This document shows, in pieces, positions 60,561 through 64,000 of a stretch of 64,000 nucleotides of DNA; the first letter of the stretch is position 1, and each line of letters begins with the position of its first letter. The notes below the pieces were generated by a model. It was not told the DNA's origin, made no database searches, and saw nothing but the letters and a program-made list of their open reading frames with translations. The stretch is from Acorus gramineus. Taxonomy: Eukaryota > Streptophyta > Magnoliopsida > Acorales > Acoraceae. Where the stretch lies: the NCBI GenBank assembly GCA_030737835.1, contig CM060852.1, positions 23,565,185 to 23,629,184 on the forward strand, in the 5' to 3' direction. Both the position numbers and the translations under genes were made by a program.

Positions 60561-62224
60561 AAAACATGTGTGGTATAAGTTATGATTAATAAAAATTACA
60601 ATGTTCTAAAAAATTGAACAGTTCGATGAACTGAAAAAATGAACGGGTCAAGAGTTATTGGTTCAACTATTGGGTCAACCGGATTTAAATTATGATATAA
60701 TTATAATATAATAAATTAATTAATTATTATTAATAAATAAAAAATATGAAATATTTTAAAAAATATCTGCATAAAGCTTTTACTTAATATTTTAGAAAAT
60801 ACTTGACACCGTCTGATTCATCTCTGCATAGAGTCCATGAATACCAAATTCTATTCATTTCCCTCCCATCAATATATACAAAACCTTTGTCCCTGAATTC
60901 TACAGTTCTAAGATGTTTCATACAGACCAAATAAATGGATATACCCCAAATCGGAGATCAATCAAAACGGGGTTGTTTATAGCAGCGGTCACTCTATAAT
61001 GGATCTCAACTATTGGAAAGATATTCCTTTTTGTTTCTATAATTCATGGATCAAAACTCATTAATGGGATGGATAAGATGGAAAATGTTAATATTAGTAA
61101 GTTTGTGAACAAGGTTTGTTGATATGACATATTTTTTTATAACATATGTATTTCTTCAATATATGGATGAGTGTAATTTTTTTTTACATATAAAAAAATA
61201 ATTTGGGCTGCGAATGGGACTCCATACAAACTGAACATATCATTTTCCAAGATTAAAAGGGTGAGGCCAGGGTTAAAGCCCCATTACTTATTCACCCAAC
61301 CCCTTTGCAAAACTCACCCAGTAACATTTTTACAAAGAAAAATATTAGACTCAATCAAATTCACCAACCAAAACTCAGACCTCACATGTTTTTATTTTTT
61401 TTTAAATAATAAACATCATCTAATGAGATATATGTTTTGATAAAAAGTGCATATCACTCCATTTTGAATTGAATGGAGCCATTTTTAGTAAATGTAAGAA
61501 AATATTTAATGTGGTATATACAACATCTAATAAGATATATACTTCATTTGATTTTTAATGTGGTATTCTCGTCTGACAAATCAACTGTCAAACAACCTTG
61601 TGTGAGTTTGACAATATCTATGTCAAACCGAGAGGTTCATGGAATCAGTAGTTGTGTCAAAGTGGCACAGATTGAACAATTTCCTCTACCCTTTGAACAA
61701 GTAGTTTTTCACATAAATTATACGCATCCAACACATTCAATGAGTTTAACACATTCAACATTTTAAGAATATTTCATGACTATACCACTCATTTATCTTG
61801 TCCCTACAAGAGGTATAAAACAATGTGATCCACCACCAATTTTACAAAAATCACATCACTATCTTATCTCTACAACATTTATAAAATAAAGTGGTTCACC
61901 ATTATCTTTCCAAAATCACCATATACCTTGTCTCTACAAGATTTACAAAAAAATCACTTTTAAACAGAGGATACGATCGAAGTAAAGCACGTTTCTTTGC
62001 GTGTCAGAGGAGAAATCACCGGTGATGGTGGATGGAAGGGACGCCGGAGAAGAAGTCGCCGGAGAAGGAGGCTTTCGACTAGGAAGAGAATGAATATGGG
62101 GGATTACAAAAGGACACTAGAGATTTTTTGGGGTTTGATTTGGGAGTGGGGTGTTATTTCGGATAAAATATGTGGGGTGGGAAGTGAAAGGGGTAAATTA
62201 GGTTCTCATTCAAATCACATTAAA
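60561..62224. other. Repeat-rich intergenic DNA
   Basis: No gene is supported. There is a short GAACTG/GGGTCAACCGG stretch at 60610-60680, repeat pieces related to 58.1 kb at 61190-61250, and a GC-richer patch at 61985-62090 with a CGCCGGAGAAG repeat. Open frames at 61473 and 61997 are unsupported. Confidence 0.4.
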
Positions 62225-62745
62225 CTGTTGTTATTAGAGAATTACATATAACCCCCTGAATTTTTCTAAAGTTCATATAACCCTCTAAAAAATTCTATGT
62301 AAATCTAAATAACCCCCTAAATTAAACTTCTGTTGATAGATAAGGAATATCATGTGAATATTCTATTTTATTAACCTTGATTAAAAATGCAGTTTACTAA
62401 AAATTTCATACAATTTATTAAAAATGCAAAAAAACTTTTGTATATGGTGATCTTGCCCATTCGGATAGATTATAAAATCCTGTCTTGAGGGGTAAAATCA
62501 TCATTTACAGAAGAGCTTTTATATTTTTAACACGTTCTAGGAGGTTTTTGGTATACTATACTTTCAACTAAGGTTAATTAGACTGAATATTTACATAATA
62601 ACCTTCATCTGTCAATGAAAATTTAATTTAGGAGGCTCTTTGGATTTACATAGGTGATTTGAGGGAGTTATATGGACTTTATGAAAAGTCAGGTGGTTAT
62701 GTGCATTTCAAGTAGTTTATAAGGGGTTATTTGAAATTTTCTCGT
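62225..62745. mobile_element. Foldback MITE, uninterrupted copy
   Basis: Same family as 58384-60560: ATAACCCCCTGAATTTTTC on the left is answered by complementary sequence ending TTATAAGGGGTTATTTGAAAT. Inner motifs GATAGATTATAAAA and GGGGTAAAATCAT are shared with the other copy. The outermost left end appears shortened. Partial pieces follow at 62770-62860 and 63180-63225. Confidence 0.65.
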
Positions 62746-62863
62746 TGTTACTATTATTTTTTTTGGGAAAATGTATATAACCCTTTGAATGTTAACTAAT
62801 ATCCATATCTCCCTGGTTTTTTTTCTAAAAATCCATATAACCCCCTGAAGGTTTTTCTGGATG

Positions 62864-62865
<2 letters not shown>

Positions 62866-62911
<46 letters not shown>
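62866..62911. repeat. GA microsatellite
   Basis: An uninterrupted run of about 22 AG repeats. Confidence 0.95.
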
Positions 62912-62912
<1 letters not shown>

Positions 62913-63231
62913 CTTTGGAGAGATAAACTCCCTCCTTCTCAAGTTGGGGATTTCGGTTTGGTCCTTATGATCACCTTCGGTCACCTTCGCAAATTAGGGC
63001 TTTCTTCTACACGATCGCCTTTACAAATGAAATTGATTATGCTTCAAGGTTTATCGTAATAATTGCTTCCCGTCTTTCAAAGTTAGGCAAATCCACTCCT
63101 TTAAGGAAATATCCCCTTGAGTTAATTTTATATCAATTTTTGAAGAATATTCACGGAATATTCCGTTACTTAAAATATATATACAAATAACCCCCTGAAA
63201 GTTTAAGAAAATAAAAAAAACCCTTCTATAT

Positions 63232-63576
63232 GACAAAAATGCCCTTCCACTTCCCATGCATGCATTGCCTCCACGTCGAGAACCTGTTGAATCCACACGT
63301 GAACCTACCGCCCGTATCGAATGCTGCCCAAATCCGCGCACGTGCGTGCAGCCATCACAAGCACAAAAGCGTCGTCGTGGTGCGCCATCTTCGCGTGCAT
63401 TCGCTTGAAGAGCTTCAAAGCCTCTTCGGGCCTCCCACAGCGAAAACATCCGTGAATAACGCGAGTCTACGCCGAGACGTCCATGTGGGGCATTGCATCG
63501 AAGAATGTCTGTGCGTGGTCCATGCGATTGGTGTGCACGAGTCCCAAGATGATTGCGTTGTACGATGAGTCTGAGA
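63232..63576 (-). pseudogene. PPR protein fragment (PLS type), pseudogene
   Basis: On the minus strand the frame reads SSYNAIILGLVHTNRMDHA, then MPHMDVSA, then TRVIHGCFRCGRPEEALKLF, then MAARTCADLGSIRYGR. This is the periodic pattern of pentatricopeptide repeats of the PLS class, which in plants bind organellar RNA, often for editing. Two codons are TAG: 63467-63469, where PPR proteins have Trp (SAWTRVI), and 63305-63307, where Gln precedes VHVW. About three repeats remain of a protein that normally has ten or more, so it is a relic. A SINE sits just upstream. Confidence 0.75.
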
Positions 63577-63632
63577 GACTCTTACAAAAACCCAAATTAT
63601 AAATCCAAAAGTTCTCCCTCACAAACATCCAC

Positions 63633-63838
63633 TTTTTTTTTTTTTTTTTTTGATATCGGAAGGACCCCGTGGCTGATCTTACTGTCGAGCTAGGAAGGCT
63701 ACCTCCGCTTGTTTGTCCCGTTCTCACGGAAAATTCTTTCGAATAATCGCCAACAAACAGGTAGGTAAGTCAGTGCAAAGACTCGAACCCAATACCTACC
63801 ATAACACAGGTAAGCCCTGAAACATTGTGCTATGACCT
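63633..63838 (-). mobile_element. tRNA-derived SINE, copy 3, with clear target duplications
   Basis: 206 bp, minus orientation. The head is AGGTCATAGCACAATG with an A-box-like TAGCACAATGTTTCAGGG and a B box GGTTCGAGTCT; the 3' A tail is seen as 19 T at 63633-63651. It is flanked by AAACATCCAC at 63623-63632 and 63839-63848, extending to 14 bp with TTTT. It is the best-preserved copy of the family in the window. Confidence 0.88.
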
Positions 63839-63852
63839 AAACATCCACTTTT

Positions 63853-64000
63853 AATTCCCTCTCCGTCTCATTATACACACGTACACTGTTTTGATTGAAG
63901 CCCCGTCCGTCCTCTTCAACCCCAATCCTCCTTTTCATCATCCCCACAACCCTCCTCATCCCCATCTCCGCATCATCATTGCATCCCATAAACACCTCCG
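63853..64000. other. Window edge, possible partial coding sequence
   Basis: CT- and CCCCA-rich DNA. The minus strand is open from the edge into the SINE flank (GVEEDGRGFNQNSV), but no family is recognised and the window ends here. Confidence 0.25.

Noticed and set aside
61473-62251. Two frames of 97 and 84 codons
   Set aside because: No domain, no splice context and repeat-rich surroundings.

Overview
This window is nuclear DNA of a flowering plant, most likely a eudicot. The evidence is spliced genes with plant-specific family members (a Raf-like HT1-type kinase, a mitochondrial-type dihydroorotase, a POB1/LRB-like BTB protein and a PPR relic), a Copia element primed by initiator Met tRNA, tRNA-derived SINEs, Helitrons and many MITEs. 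The background is AT-rich. There are no bacterial-type operons, phage genes or CRISPR arrays.

Layout. 0-3.3 kb is AT-rich intergenic DNA with two clusters of short palindromes. 3.3-5.9 kb holds BTB/BACK gene copy 1 (+, frameshifted). 5.9-8.3 kb is intergenic with a palindromic repeat, a Harbinger-like MITE and a SINE. 8.3-12.1 kb is the three-exon kinase gene (-). 12.3-14.3 kb is a nest of inverted-repeat transposons. 14.4-22.6 kb is a tandem array of six ~0.87-kb units that look like repeated promoter plus 5' leader. Its third unit is split by a 3.1-kb solo LTR with a very GC-rich core. 22.6-28.9 kb is duplicated sequence upstream of the dihydroorotase gene, opened by a hAT-like element that carries two Pack-MULE-like elements; one of these holds a piece resembling phytochrome. 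29.0-33.9 kb is the dihydroorotase gene (+, seven coding exons, one apparent 1-nt deletion in exon 4). 34.0-36.0 kb is BTB/BACK copy 2 (-), an inverted duplicate of copy 1. 36-40.4 kb is AT-rich with large foldback elements. 40.5-43.9 kb holds two Helitrons lying head to head. 44.6-47.9 kb is a second solo LTR of the same family. 48.5-51.4 kb is a two-exon coiled-coil protein gene (+) with three internal ~115-residue repeats. 52.8-57.7 kb is a broken Copia retrotransposon with both LTRs. 57.7-63.2 kb is repeat-rich, with a third solo LTR inside a foldback MITE. 63.2-64 kb holds a PPR relic (-) and a SINE with clear target duplications.

The host genes are not functionally linked. The kinase would act in signalling, dihydroorotase in pyrimidine synthesis and the BTB proteins as CUL3 adaptors. 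The kinase and dihydroorotase genes sit between the two inverted BTB copies, and their upstream regions share sequence, so this stretch has grown by local duplication followed by nested transposon insertion. The most unusual structure is the 14.4-22.6 kb promoter-like array. Coordinates of exons and elements were read by eye from splice sites, reading frame, terminal repeats and target duplications; no alignment or database search was run.
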